From Eulemur rufifrons (taxonomy: Eukaryota > Chordata > Mammalia > Primates > Lemuridae), in NCBI RefSeq assembly GCF_041146395.1, contig NC_091010.1, positions 46,644,001-46,708,000 of the forward strand: 64,000 nucleotides of DNA, given 5' to 3'. Positions 46,339 to 57,355 of the stretch are shown here, piece by piece (positions within the stretch are counted from its first letter, which is position 1; each line of letters opens with the position of its first letter). Position numbers and translations under genes: made by a program. The notes under the pieces were generated by a model that was not told the DNA's origin, did not search any database, and was given only the letters and a program-made list of their open reading frames with translations.

Positions 46339-46412
46339 AGAGAAAGAAAGGAAGAAAGAGAGGGAGAGGGAAGGAGAAAAGGAGGGACAGGAGAAAGAAA
46401 GAAGGAAAGAGA
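46339..46412 (+). repeat. Polypurine (GAAA/GGGA)n tract
   Basis: A pure purine run of 49 bases at 46339-46387, one C, then 24 more purines to 46412. It has partial mirror symmetry and could form triplex DNA. By itself it has no coding value. Confidence 0.85.
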
Positions 46413-46429
46413 TTGAGAAAGAAATCAGA

Positions 46430-46520
46430 GTTCTGGTCCTGTGGCTCTGACTTGGCCACTCACAGCTTTGTAAACTTGAGTCTCAGTCTCCCTATCTATA
46501 AAACAAGAGGTTGGACTGGA
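46430..46520 (+). repeat. MIR fragment, sense
   Basis: 'GTGGCTCTGACTTGGCCACT', 'GAGTCTCAGTCTCCCTATCT' and 'ATAAAACAAGAGGTTGGACT' match a MIR. Confidence 0.7.
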
Positions 46521-46521
46521 T

Positions 46522-46800
46522 CCGAAGTTCTCAGACTTTATGAATGCCTTAGAATCACCCGGGTGGGGCGCTGTTAAACATGCGGATTCCTGAATCCCAC
46601 CCTTTTGGGACTTCAACTCTGGGCTGGGCTCCTGGGAATCTTCATGTTTGACAAGCCTCTTCCTGATCCAGTTGCAGAAGATACAAGAGTTCACTTTGAG
46701 AAAACAGGACCGGGTGGCCTCAGAGAGGACATGGGTCTGACTCTCAAACTGGGAGTTGTACCAGTGTTCCTCATCTCTTGTGGTAACAGCAAACCGCTCT
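46522..46800 (+). mobile_element. MER5-type hAT transposon fragment
   Basis: 'GAAGTTCTCAGACTTTATGA', 'TTAGAATCACCCGGGTGGGG', 'TGTTAAACATGCGGATTCCT' and 'TTCACTTTGAGAAAACAGG' match MER5-like sequence. Confidence 0.75.
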
Positions 46801-47139
46801 GAGGGCCACTTTAGCTCTGGTTTAGATGGGAATGACTTGTTAGTAAGTGTTGGAGGCAAGGGGAGTGATACATTAGCTTCTTAGAGACTAGCAGGCTCTC
46901 TCAAGGTAGCCTTAGGCTTGGGTCGTCAGAACTTGCTGAATGGGATCAGGTTTAATGCCCGAGTTATGTGTCTGGGGAACCTATGGGCTTCTGGATCCCT
47001 TGAGTGCAGCCTTTTGACTGAATCCAAATTTTACAGAACAAATCCTTTTATTAAAGGGGGTGCAGCAGAGAAAGATGAAGCTTTTCTTGCCTCCTTTGGT
47101 ACTTAAAAAAAGAACACTCTTGAGATCAGAAGGCCACAG

Positions 47140-47245
47140 GTTCCCCACCCCTGGGTGGGGAAACTGAGGTGCAGAGGCTTCTTGCTCTTTATGAGCAAAC
47201 AGGAAAAGAGCTCAGATCTGCTTTTTCTCAGTCTACCCTCCTGCA
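47140..47245 (-). repeat. MIR fragment, antisense
   Basis: 'GGGTGGGGAAACTGAGGTGC' is a recognisable antisense MIR core; the rest is diverged. Confidence 0.55.
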
Positions 47246-47439
47246 GATAACTACATATTTATTCAACTAAAGGATTGAGGAGTTATTAATGGCAGTTTCT
47301 AAAACTTCTTATCTAGAACAATGACAAAGTTCCAGTGTAGACTACTACTCTGATGAAATTAATGATAAAAATTCTAAGAAGCCCTGGGGTGCAGTCTGTG
47401 TAATCTGGTTGTGTGCCAGGTGGCATATGCAATCTGCGT

Positions 47440-47610
47440 GCATGTGCTTTGGGGGAAAGATGGAAGGGGGTCTACAAAATGATAGCAGTGATTATGAACA
47501 GTGGAATTACAGATTTTTATTTTCTTCTTTGTACTTTCTATATATAGGTTCTATTGATTATGTTTTCTGTAATAAATATGTCATTATTCCTTTTTTAATC
47601 GGAAAAGATA
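47440..47610 (+). repeat. Old L1 3' fragment, sense
   Basis: 'CAGTGATTATGAACAGTGGA', 'TTTATTTTCTTCTTTGTACT' and 'GTTTTCTGTAATAAATATGT' match old L1 tails. Confidence 0.6.
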
Positions 47611-47639
47611 CACACGTAACACAACCCTGTGTTTATACA

Positions 47640-47830
47640 CACTGTAGAGTTTCTAAGATGCTTTCGAGTATTTGTTATTGGGTTTGATCTTAAACTGTAA
47701 GGAGTACTCTGAGCGGGTGTTATTTTATTATCACCACTTAACAAAGGAAATAACTTCCTTAATGTCACAGTTTATAAGAGGTGGAGTTCAACACGCGCCC
47801 AGATCTCCCAAGTGCTTTAATATTTCTTGA
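47640..47830 (-). repeat. MIR, antisense
   Basis: 'CGGGTGTTATTTTATTATCA', 'AATGTCACAGTTTATAAGAG' and 'GGTGGAGTTCAACACGCGCC' fit the antisense MIR. Confidence 0.65.
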
Positions 47831-48394
47831 ATTATTAAGAAATATTAATAAAGCTCTGAGAACCCCGTGCTTGCTTGCTGGAGCAAGTGGGCTCTGGGCC
47901 TTTGCCACCCCGTCAGGCACACGCGTGCAGGGCTGCCCTCACGTCCCCTCCCCTGCTGTTGCCCGTCTGTGGCCTCTGCCTAGCTCGGCCCTGGACACTT
48001 ACGCGTGAAGGAACCCGGCAGTGAGTCGTCACCCAGTTCTCAGGCTTCGCAGTGCTGGGAGCAGCCTGCTGCCCGCGCGGGGCTGTGCACCTGCACTGGG
48101 TGAGATGGATCCCTTCCCTCTGTGCTGAGCCTATGGGGACAGGAGTGCCGGGTGCTTTAAGAGCTGGTGACACCGACGCTGTGTTGTGCTCCTCAGAGGA
48201 CACGACCCTGCCCTGCCCAGGGATTATAAACGGCTCTCCCGGGTATTGTTGGGTTTCTTTCCTTTCTACAATGAGCTTAGTGGCCTCTGAACCACAGAAC
48301 TGCGGAGTACCGGAGTCATGGGAGCGGAGGAGTGCAGTGCTGGGCGCAGAGGGTGGTGTGGGAAAGAGGGGGCCCGGGCAGCCGCACAGACTGC
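47831..48394. other. Intergenic, locally CpG-containing, no gene
   Basis: Somewhat CpG-richer at 47900-48110. Overlapping frames on both strands lack recognisable domains. Confidence 0.45.
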
Positions 48395-48545
48395 TGGGCA
48401 CACGCTGCGGGCCCTGGCCTTGCACGTGACTTCTCTGAGCCTCTGCTTCCTGACTTATGAAATGCGGATGAAGCTAACGATTTTAATGATACCTACCTTG
48501 CAGGATTGTTTTAAGGCTTAAATTGATTTACATAAACAAAAATTG
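48395..48545 (+). repeat. MIR, sense
   Basis: 'CTTCTCTGAGCCTCTGCTTC', 'ATGATACCTACCTTGCAGGA' and 'GTTTTAAGGCTTAAATTGAT' match a sense MIR. Confidence 0.8.
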
Positions 48546-48870
48546 ACTTAGTGAGTACCTATTGTGTTCCAGATCTTGTTCTAGGTGTTGGGGATAGAGC
48601 AGTGACCAAAACAGAAAAAGCCCCCATCTTCATTTAGGGGAGACAGATGATAAACAAATAAGTAGATAAAAAAAAAACTTCAGACAACGATAAGCACAGG
48701 AAGAGAAATAAAGCTGAATAAAAGGGATAAAGTGGGGGTATTTGAGATGAGGAATTCAGGGAAGACCTCTCTGGGGAGGTGAGGCCAAAGAGTAAACGAG
48801 GTGGCATCTGGGGAAGAGTGTCCCATGCAGAGGGGACAGCAAGTGCAGCAGGATGGGTTTAAGCAAGACA
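48546..48870 (-). repeat. L2 tail and 3' UTR, antisense
   Basis: 'GTGAGTACCTATTGTGTTCC', 'GGTGTTGGGGATAGAGCAGT', 'CAGGGAAGACCTCTCTGGGG' and 'GGGGACAGCAAGTGCAGCAG' are a well-ordered antisense L2. Confidence 0.85.
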
Positions 48871-49124
48871 ATGGACATGGCCACCCTGGCCTGTCATGTA
48901 AACAAAAGGACTCACCAAGTTGACCACTCCTCACTGGCCTCTTGACCCTCCAACAGCTAGCAAAGAAGTGACCAACCACAGGAACATAAGGTTACACTTG
49001 ACATTGCCAAAGGCCCTGGGATCCCTCCCACAAGCACCACTCCAGGAGCAGGCAGGAGAAAGAAAACACTTCTTCATGCCTCTCTATCAGAGCACTTACA
49101 TTTCATGATCTATTCAGACTCAGT

Positions 49125-49180
49125 CCCCCCCCCCGCCCCCCGCCCCCCCCCGCCCCCCACCCCCCCCCCACCCCCCCCCC
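49125..49180 (+). repeat. Poly-C tract (51 of 56 bases)
   Basis: C runs of 10, 6, 9, 6, 10 and 10 bases are separated by single G or A bases at 49135, 49142, 49152, 49159 and 49170. The minus strand therefore has six long G runs with one-base spacers, ideal for G-quadruplex formation; the plus strand could form an i-motif. Confidence 0.95.
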
Positions 49181-49244
49181 GGGCCTGGGCTCTGCAGGCA
49201 GGTCTGCTTCTCACTTCTCAGGAGCCCTGTAGGGAAGTAGTGAG

Positions 49245-49500
49245 CCACACAGCCTTTGAATCCTGGGTTGGAATCCTCGTTCTCTCATGTTCTTGCTGTG
49301 TGAGTTCAGGCATGTGTTTTAACCTTTCTGAGCCTTGGTTTCCTCGTCTGTAAAATGGGGGCATTTTTATAGCTAACTCCCAGGACTGTCATGAGAATGG
49401 ACAGGGCCCAGCATATAATAAGTGCAAAATGATAAGTTACTTGTCACTACCCCACATTCCAGACGCCTGGCACATAGTAAGTGCTCAGTAAATTTTGTGG
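49245..49500 (+). repeat. MIR, sense, followed by L2/MIR-like tail
   Basis: 'AATCCTGGGTTGGAATCCTC', 'TTGGTTTCCTCGTCTGTAAA', 'CAGGACTGTCATGAGAATGG', then a second tail 'GGCACATAGTAAGTGCTCAG'. Confidence 0.8.
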
Positions 49501-50520
49501 AACAAAAACTCTAGAGTAAGAAAATGCTTCACAAAAAAGTTTGTATTTAGAGCTGCTGCTGTTTTGAGGAGATATGCTTACCCTGAAAGTGCCCCTGGGA
49601 GGGACAGAGCTACCCATCCTGGAATACCTGTGAGACAGGCAGCTGAGCCGAATCCCTAATCTGCCTCCTTGCTCCAGGGCCTGTTTTAATGTCCTGTTCT
49701 CAGATGGAAACCATGTCAAGCCATTTACATGATATGGACAGATACAGTGCCTGAATTTTGCCGGAAGCCGAGGCAGTGTCCGCTTCCCGCCTAGCCTTGG
49801 CTGCCTTCCAGCTCCCGAGAACGGGGTCTCCCATCAGCCCTCTGTGGAGCTGGGTGTGGGCCTTGCATTCACCCCACCCCACCCCTGGCCCTCTGTTGTA
49901 GCCATCTCTGCGATCTGTGGAAAGTGCTCTTAGAACAAGGTGAGCCAGGTGGAAGATAAAGCAGGAATCTCAGGAATTAGCCAGGTGCAAAACACACCTT
50001 AAGTTCACACGTTCCAGAGTGAGACCAGCAAGAACCATCGTGGCCATGCAATTGTGTGGCTTAGAAAAATGGAAAGAAACAGCTCATAGTCCTGGAAAAG
50101 GGAAAATGTGAGGAAAAAGGAGGATGGAGTTGGTGCCTGGATTCTGACAATAGGCTGGTGGCAGTTGGGCAGTGGAAGTGGATTCCAAGTGGCTGGCAGG
50201 AGTATATGGTAGATAAAGTCTGTAAAGAGCCTCCCAGGGATCTCCTTGCCTGCTCAGATTCCAAGCGACTGTCAGTCAGCATTTTGTTTGCTTTCCTGAG
50301 ACCCAACCCTGGCATGAAGAAATAATAGTCATCTTGAGACCCTGAACAAGCGGAACTACTAACCTTTGGTAAATCAGTGCCAGTAATTTAGAGTGTTTAG
50401 CTCAAGTGGGCAGATCTAGGCCAAAATGGTGTTGTACCAAAACCTGGCGGCCTCTGCTAACACCGTGCACATGCAGTCAGAGTGAAAGCAAGGCATGAGG
50501 TCCCGGTGTGAGGGTCCAAA
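49501..50520. other. Intergenic, nothing recognised
   Basis: About 1 kb with no supported gene or repeat. Confidence 0.45.
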
Positions 50521-50524
50521 GGGC

Positions 50525-50790
50525 TCACTGGCAGCCGTGGCTGGGGGACTGTGGGCAAGTGCCTCAGTGTTTTCTCATCTATAAAACAGGGATAATAATT
50601 CCGGCCACACCTCACTCACAGGGCTCTCGTGAGACTCATGTTTGACTGAGCAAATTTAGAACATGTGACATCAAGTGATAGCACTTGGCTTCCTACAGAC
50701 TTCCCTCAAGAGTGGTCGTGAGGCTCACCTGACCAGTTACACATGATGATCAGCACACAATAGATGATCAATAAATAATTAGAAATTATT
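50525..50790 (+). repeat. MIR, sense
   Basis: 'GGGCAAGTGCCTCAGTGTTT', 'TCTCATCTATAAAACAGGGA' and 'GGCTCTCGTGAGACTCATG' are a MIR core. A tail-like 'ATGATCAATAAATAATT' follows at 50763. Confidence 0.7.
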
Positions 50791-51333
50791 GTTTCTTGTC
50801 AAAATGCTGTATGTGAAAATGTAATATATGTGCACCAGAGTAATATAAAATATAATTTCTTATCTCCATCTTTTATTCATCTGCTAGCAGATAGTGGGAA
50901 CCATGTTCCCACTGCCACCCCTCCAGCCCAGTAAATTTCTCCCATCCAGGGGATTTCAGTCATCCCTTGCTGTCCTCTTTGCGTTTGTCAACTCCCGAAT
51001 TCAGCCCTACACACAGTTGCTCACTCTAACACCATTTTCACCACATTGTCCTTCCTGAAGAACAATGCTTCTTGTGGGCATAGAGCCTCAGCGCCCCCCA
51101 GTTTGGTTTTTGAAGCGACCTCCCTTCTCTGCTGTCAGGGTCAAGCCATCTTGTATCCATACCTCTGCTTATTCCTTGGGCCATTACCAAGGACTGCCCT
51201 CGTTTCTCGTCTCTCCTTTCTCCAGTCTCAACCATTCTTCAAAATTCATACCACTCCTTCCTTTAGGGAGCTTCCTCTGATTTACTGCTGCACAGATCTC
51301 CCAGCTCTTATGGGCTCATTTTGCTTTTGCCTG
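50791..51333. other. Intergenic, nothing recognised
   Basis: C/T-rich text, possibly old L2 debris. No supported gene. Confidence 0.4.
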
Positions 51334-51340
51334 CATGTGA

Positions 51341-51637
<297 letters not shown>

Positions 51638-51650
51638 CACGTGTCTTTCT

Positions 51651-52310
51651 AAACATTCTTTGAGCCACGTGGCACGGACTAGATGGTCTACTTCTTTGGG
51701 ATTCTTCACCCGCACTTAGTGGAATGTGCTGCACAAAGGAGGCACTCGGGGGAGACTGTCCCGTGAGCCAGAGTCTCTCACCCCACTGTCTGTTATACAA
51801 TCCCAGCCCCCTCAGCAGCAGAAGCTCCCCGAGGAGCAGTGCTGCCCTTTCACGAAACATCTGGTCTTAGATGCCAGGCTGGGTCACTACCTCCCACCAC
51901 ACCTGGGGAAAGCTTTTATTTTGCAAGGGGCAAACCCTTTATTACTCACAGCTTCCCTATTCAGGTATAACTGCTCTTGTTCTTCAATTTGGCAGGGGCC
52001 TTGCAGCCAATAGAAACCTAGGTAGGGGGAAGTCAGCCTTGTGTCAGTATCTCTGCAATGAACTGAGATTTTTTCTTCCAGTTTATTTTTCTGTGTACAC
52101 CTACAGACAGATACCCAGGCTGTGGCTCCCGCCCCCCAACCCTGGTGTGGTTCTAGGTGTGACCTGGGAGGCCCAGAATCTAAGACGTTGGACCTGATGT
52201 CATGTTGTCACTGGTGGGGAAATGCTTAAAAAAAGAGAGCAATCTTAAGTTTGCTTCAAGGTACAGATTCAGTCCCAAGTTTCTCTTCTCTCCTTTGGTT
52301 TCTGTTCCCT
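51651..52310. other. Intergenic, nothing recognised
   Basis: No supported gene or repeat. Confidence 0.4.
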
Positions 52311-52314
52311 CTGC

Positions 52315-52405
52315 TTGTATGTGTGTGTCCAGCACTGGAGATAGAAAATAAAGAAGATCCTGTCTGTTCTGAAAGTCTCATGGTCTGACAGAACTTCCTT
52401 CCCCA
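52315..52405 (-). repeat. Possible L2 tail, antisense
   Basis: 'CCAGCACTGGAGATAGAAAA', 'TAAAGAAGATCCTGTCTGTT' and 'AAGTCTCATGGTCTGACAG' resemble antisense L2. Confidence 0.5.
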
Positions 52406-52650
52406 ATAGTGGAAGGCCTTTAAGGGGGTCCTTGGATTCCTGCTCTTGTCTTTTGCTCTCCTAAACTTTTTGGATTAAAAGATCACTTTGAGAATCTTAT
52501 GAAAGTTATGGATTCTCTCTCCTCACCCCAAATGCAGACATATCCAGTCTTTTACATAAAACTTCAAGGCGGTTACAGACCCCATGAAGCCCATCCACAA
52601 ACCCACAGGCTCCAGGTGAGAAATATTTCTTGTTATGAAAAAAAAAGTCA

Positions 52651-52924
<274 letters not shown>

Positions 52925-53165
52925 GTGTAGAAGGAATGATGGGGTTAGAATATCATCATTGTGCAACCATTATGGTAAGAATTGATTTAGACAAGAATTA
53001 TCAATGGTGGTAAAACTAGTGGATAAAGTTTGATGAAGAACAGGACGTTTACATAGATTCAAAGCACCTCCCTGCAAATAACTTATTAATATTAACTACA
53101 AAGGGAAAATTAGTAACTTCACAGTGGGTTAACCTGTGGTGAACACAACCACAACCATTTAACTG

Positions 53166-53180
53166 AAGTTAACAACACCA
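53166..53180 (+). repeat. Left TSD of the HMGB1 retrocopy
   Basis: AAGTTAACAACACCA here and AAGTCAGCAACACCA at 55774-55788 agree at 13 of 15 positions and bracket the retrocopy plus the Alu at its left edge. Confidence 0.75.
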
Positions 53181-53183
53181 GAG

Positions 53184-53515
53184 GGCTGGGCGCGGTGGCT
53201 CACGCCTGTAATCCTAGCACTCTGGGAGGTCGAGGTGGGCGGATCGTTTGAGCTCAGGAGTTCGAGACCAGCCTGAGCAAGAGCGAGACCCCATCTCTAC
53301 TAAAAAATAGAAAGAAATCATATGGACAGCTAAAAATATATATAGAAAAAATTAGCCGGGCATGGTGGTGCATGCCTGTAGTCCCAGCTACTCGGGAGGC
53401 TGAGACAGGAGGATCCCTTGAGCTCAGGAGTTTGAGGTTGCTGTGAGCTAGGCTGACGCCAGGGCACTCACTGTAGCCTGGGCAACAGAGTGAGACTCTG
53501 TCTCAAAAAAAAAAA
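53184..53515 (+). mobile_element. Lemur-type Alu, full length, with own TSD
   Basis: GGCTGGGCGCGGTGGCTCAC start, the strepsirrhine middle insertion 'AGAAAGAAATCATATGGACA' followed by TA-rich sequence, 'GCTGTGAGCTAGGCTGACGC' right monomer and an A tail. AACAACACCA flanks it at 53171-53180 and 53516-53525, so it entered at the left junction of the older HMGB1 retrocopy. CAG-type extra bases (53181-53183) sit between the duplication and the element. Confidence 0.93.
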
Positions 53516-53525
53516 AACAACACCA

Positions 53526-55773
53526 CCACCAGAATGTTACAGAGCGGAGAGAGCGAGGAGGCTGCGTGTGCATCGAGCTCCGCAGAGACAGCGCCGGGGC
53601 AAGCGAGAGCCCACGGGCACTGGGAGGCTCTGTGCCTCGCTGAGGAAGAACAGCTAAACATGGGCAAAGGAGATCCTGAGGAGCCGAGAGGCAAAAAAAT
53701 GTCATCCTACGCATTCTTTTTGCAGACTTGTCGGGAGGAGCACAAGAAGCGACACCCAGATGCTTCAGTCGGCTTCTCAGAGTTTTCTAAGAAGTGATCA
53801 GAGGTGGAAGACCATGTCTGCCTACGAGAAAGGAGAGTATAAAGATGTGGCAAAGGCGGACAAGGCCCATCATAAAAGAGAAATGAAAACCTACGTACAT
53901 CCCTCCTAAAGGGGAAACAAAAAAAAAAAAAAAGAAGTTCAAGGATCCCAATGCACCCAAGAGGCCTCCTTCAGCCTTTTTCTTGTTCTGTTCTGAGTAT
54001 CGCCCTAAAATCAAAGGACATCCCGGCCTCTCCATTGGTGATGTTGCAAAGAAACTGGGAGAGATGCGGAATGACACTGCAGCAGGTGACAAGCAGCCTT
54101 ATGACAAGAAGGCTGCAGAGCTGAAGGAAAAATATGAAAAGGATATTGCTGCATCCAAACTAATGGAAAGCCTGATGCAGCAAAAAAGGGAGTCATCAAG
54201 GCTGAAAAAAGCAAGAAAAAGAAGGAAGAAGAGGAAGATGAAGAAGATGATGTTGATGAATAAGTTGGTTCTAGCGCAGTTTTTTTCTTGTCTATAAAGC
54301 ATTTAGCCCCCCTGTACACAACTCCTTTTAAAGAAAAAAATTGAAATATAAGGCTACGTAAGATTTGTTTTTAAACTGTACAGTGTCTTTTTTTGTATAG
54401 TTAACACACTATCGAATGTATCTTTAGCTAGCCCTGTCCTGGTGGTATTTTAAATGGCCACTAACCTTGCCTGGTACAGTAAGGGGGTTGTAAATGGGCA
54501 TGGAAATTTACAGCAGGTTCTTGTTGGTGCACAGCACAAATTGGTTACACATGGAGATGGTAGATTATTCGTGTTCAGTTGTCTCTGATGCGGCTTGTAC
54601 GAAATAATTGTTGTTCTGTTAACTGAATACCACTCTGTAATTGCAGAAAAAAAGGTTGCAGCTGTTTTGTTGACATTCTGAATGCTTCTAAGTAAATACA
54701 GTTTTTTATTAGTATTCTTGTCCTTTTCGTAGGTCTGAAATTTTTCTTCTTGAGGGTAAGCTAGTCTTTTGCTTTTGTCCATTATGGGTCACATGAATTA
54801 CTAGTGTTTATCTTTTCATAAAGTTAGCTGATAAAAGGCTTTTGTCTACACACCCTGCATATCATGATGGGGGTAATAAAAGTTAAATTGAGACAGTTTT
54901 CATCTATAACTGAAACTCTGAAGTTGATAACAAATCCCACATGGCCCACTTACATTTACAAAATGAAGAGTAACCAGTCTACTCTCAACATGGCATTATT
55001 AATAGAATGAAAACATTTTGCAGGTCTGTCCTTGAAGGACTGATAGAAAAGTATTTCCAAATCTTTACATGAGGACTCTATTCTTTAACTCCCATTACCA
55101 TGTAATGGCAGTTATATTTTGCAGTTTCCACATTAAAGAAGACCTGAGAATGTATCCCCAAAAGCATGAGCTTAAAACACAAGACTGCCATATTACATGT
55201 TTTGTTGATGTTAGTCCCAGCAAAGACTAGGAAAGTGCTGACTGTAAATGTCTTTTCCCATTTATCTAAATATGCACTGCTCAAGAAACTTGAGATTCTT
55301 CACGAAGAGCATCTTTAATTAATTGGGCCAGCCTTTAAAATGATACCACATTTAAAGTAGGTTATATTTTCCTGTATTGTGGTTTGCCCCTTTATGAATC
55401 AAATTGATATGAGGAAAGAAGAAACCTGCGCTTTGCATCTCAATACAAATTATTCAATTTATTTGAATTTAATTTTTCTTTACAAAACCCAAACTCATTT
55501 ATGAGCATTCTGTTTGTCTGCTTAGCAGTTTAGGGAATGATTTTGCAATTTTGTGGTTTTTGAGATTATTGTTCTCTTAAAAGTATTTTAAAATAGCGTT
55601 CTTGTAATTTTACACGTTTTTGTGATGGAGTGCTGTTTTGTTATATAATTTTGTCTTGGATTCTTTCCACTTGCATTTGTTTATGTAATTTCAGAAGGAA
55701 TACTGAACATCTGAGTTCTGGATGGTACTAATAAACTAATAATTGCAGAGGTTTAAAAAAAAAAAAAAAAACA
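53526..55773 (+). pseudogene. HMGB1: Processed HMGB1 retrocopy (pseudogene)
   Basis: Intronless copy of the HMGB1 mRNA: 5' UTR ('GGCACTGGGAGGCTCTGTGC'), coding region from ATG 53660, long 3' UTR (54264 on, including 'TTTTTAAACTGTACAGTGTC'), AATAAA at 55730-55735 and an A tail at 55754-55771. HMGB1 is a chromatin protein with two HMG boxes and an acidic tail. This copy keeps box A up to SEFSKK and box B text ([17 protein letters not shown]) but is broken: a stop codon TGA (53795-53797) replaces a conserved cysteine codon, two bases are lost just after it, an A-rich insertion lies near 53917-53934, further frame changes follow, and the acidic tail is strongly shortened. One extra lysine codon lies near residue 13. 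It is flanked by 15-base target duplications (53166 and 55774). The intact N-terminal frame would yield only a partial box A. Low divergence in the 3' UTR suggests a moderately recent copy. Confidence 0.95.
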
Positions 55774-55788
55774 AAGTCAGCAACACCA
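55774..55788 (+). repeat. Right TSD of the HMGB1 retrocopy
   Basis: AAGTCAGCAACACCA immediately after the retrocopy's A tail. It matches 53166-53180 at 13 of 15 positions, the expected footprint of L1-driven integration. Confidence 0.75.
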
Positions 55789-55849
55789 ATAAAAAGATGT
55801 CCTGACCTCATATGCCTTGAAAAGGACTCAGCATCAGTTTGTAGTAATT

Positions 55850-56410
55850 TACCCAAACTGCATAAACTGAATCTAATTATGAGGAAACATCAAATAAAAC
55901 AACTGAAGCGCATTCTACATAATAAATGGCCTTTAATCACAAAAAAATAAAGTCAAGTTCATGAAACATGAGGGAAGGCTGAGAACCTGATCTAGATTAA
56001 AGAAGACTAAAGAGACGTGACCAGTAAATGCAGTGTGTGACCTGGATTGGGTGCTGGATCGGGAAAAACAGCCATAAAGGACATTATTGGAGCAATTGGT
56101 GAAATTGGAATATGAACTATTGATCAGATAAGAATTTTGTATCAATGTTACAGTCCTAATTTTGATAAATGTGTTTCAGTTATGTGAAAGAAAGTTCTTG
56201 TTCTTAGGAAATACACACTGAAATATTTATGGGTAAAGGGGGCATAAATAGTTGAGGAAAAAACTACGTATGTGTGTGTATGGATAGATAGATAAATAAA
56301 ATGATAGACCAAATAGGACAACTGTTAGCAATTAGTGAATCTAGGTAAAGAATGTACTAGGTTTTCAACTTTTCTTTAAGTGTGAAATTATAGAAAAATT
56401 AAAAGTGAAA
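55850..56410 (+). repeat. Old L1 3' UTR, sense
   Basis: 'AAGACTAAAGAGACGTGACC', 'AGGACATTATTGGAGCAATT', 'GTTCTTAGGAAATACACACT' and 'TTTAAGTGTGAAATTATAG' follow a common old L1 3' UTR to its A-rich end. Confidence 0.75.
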
Positions 56411-56419
56411 AAGTGGAAA

Positions 56420-57355
56420 AAAAGAATATTTGCTCCAAACTGGAACTCTTATACATTGCTGGAGGGAATATAAATTGATATAACCCTTAGAACTTTGACA
56501 GTATCTACTAGGGCTAAACGTGTATTTTCCTATGACCCAGAAAGTCTGCTTTTAGATTTACCCAACAGAAAAGAGTACTTCTGTCCACTAAAGGACAGGG
56601 ACAAGAATGTCCATAGTAGTAAAAACTGGAAATAGCCAAAAACTGGAAACAACCCATGATGGTGAATTTTATGTCAACTTGGCTAGGCAATGGTGCCCAG
56701 TTGTTTGGTCAAATGCTAGTGTAGATGTTGCTGTAAAGTATTTTATAGATGTGATTAACATTTATAATCAGCTAACTTTAGGTAAAGGGGATTATCCAGA
56801 ATGTAGATGGGTCTCATCCAGTCCATTAAAAGCTAAAGCTGAGGTTTCTCAGAGAAGGAATTCTGCCTTAAGTCTGTAACACAGAAACCCTGCCAAAATC
56901 TGTGTGTGTGTGTGTGTGTATACACACAAATATGTTCTGTTTCTCTGGAGAACCATGAGTAATACACAACCCCCAAATATGTATCAACAAGAGAATGGAT
57001 AAATATTCAAACTATACAGCAATGGAAAAGAACAAATGATTGCTACCTGCATCAACATAGATGAATCTTAGAGACATAATGTTGAGCCAAAGACACCAGA
57101 CAGACACAAAAGAGAATGTACTGTGTGAACCCATTTTTATAAAGTTCAGGAACAGGCAAGACTAATCTATAATGACAGAAATCAGAATAGTAGTTACCTT
57201 CAGGGGAAGGTATTAACTATGAAGGGACACAAAGGAGCCTTCTGGAGTTTGGAGGCATCCCGTATCAGTGTGGTAGTTACACAGGAGCAGATATATGTAA
57301 AATTTCACCCAGCTGTGCATTTGATGTATGTTATTTTTAAAAGCCATTAAAAAAA
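56420..57355 (+). repeat. Second old L1 3' region, sense, split by an LTR
   Basis: 'ACTCTTATACATTGCTGGAG', 'ACCCAGAAAGTCTGCTTTTA', then after the LTR 'GTATCAACAAGAGAATGGAT', 'GATTGCTACCTGCATCAACA' and 'ATTTGATGTATGTTATTTTT' are L1 ORF2-end and 3' UTR text. Confidence 0.8.
56657..56966 (+). mobile_element. MLT2-type ERVL solo LTR, internally deleted, with TSD
   Basis: Old endogenous-retrovirus LTR without coding sequence. It begins TGATGGTGAATTTTATGTC and ends TCTGGAGAACCATGAG...AATACA (TG...CA termini). Its middle is shortened and carries a (TG)n/(CA)n stretch at 56901-56928. CAACCC flanks it at 56650-56655 and 56967-56972. It lies within the L1 and so is younger than it. Confidence 0.8.

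Noticed and set aside
48395..48870. Possible tRNA-like gene because of B-box-like text in the MIRs
   Set aside because: MIR elements derive from tRNA and keep only partial A/B-box resemblance. No cloverleaf can be drawn. The same applies to every MIR in the window.
49105..49353. Proline-rich 82-codon frame over the C tract
   Set aside because: The prolines come from the C homopolymer. There is no domain or coding support.
53534..53797. The 87-codon frame over the HMGB1 retrocopy as a real small gene
   Set aside because: Its first part is translated 5' UTR and it ends at a nonsense codon within box A. The intronless body, A tail and target duplications show a processed pseudogene.
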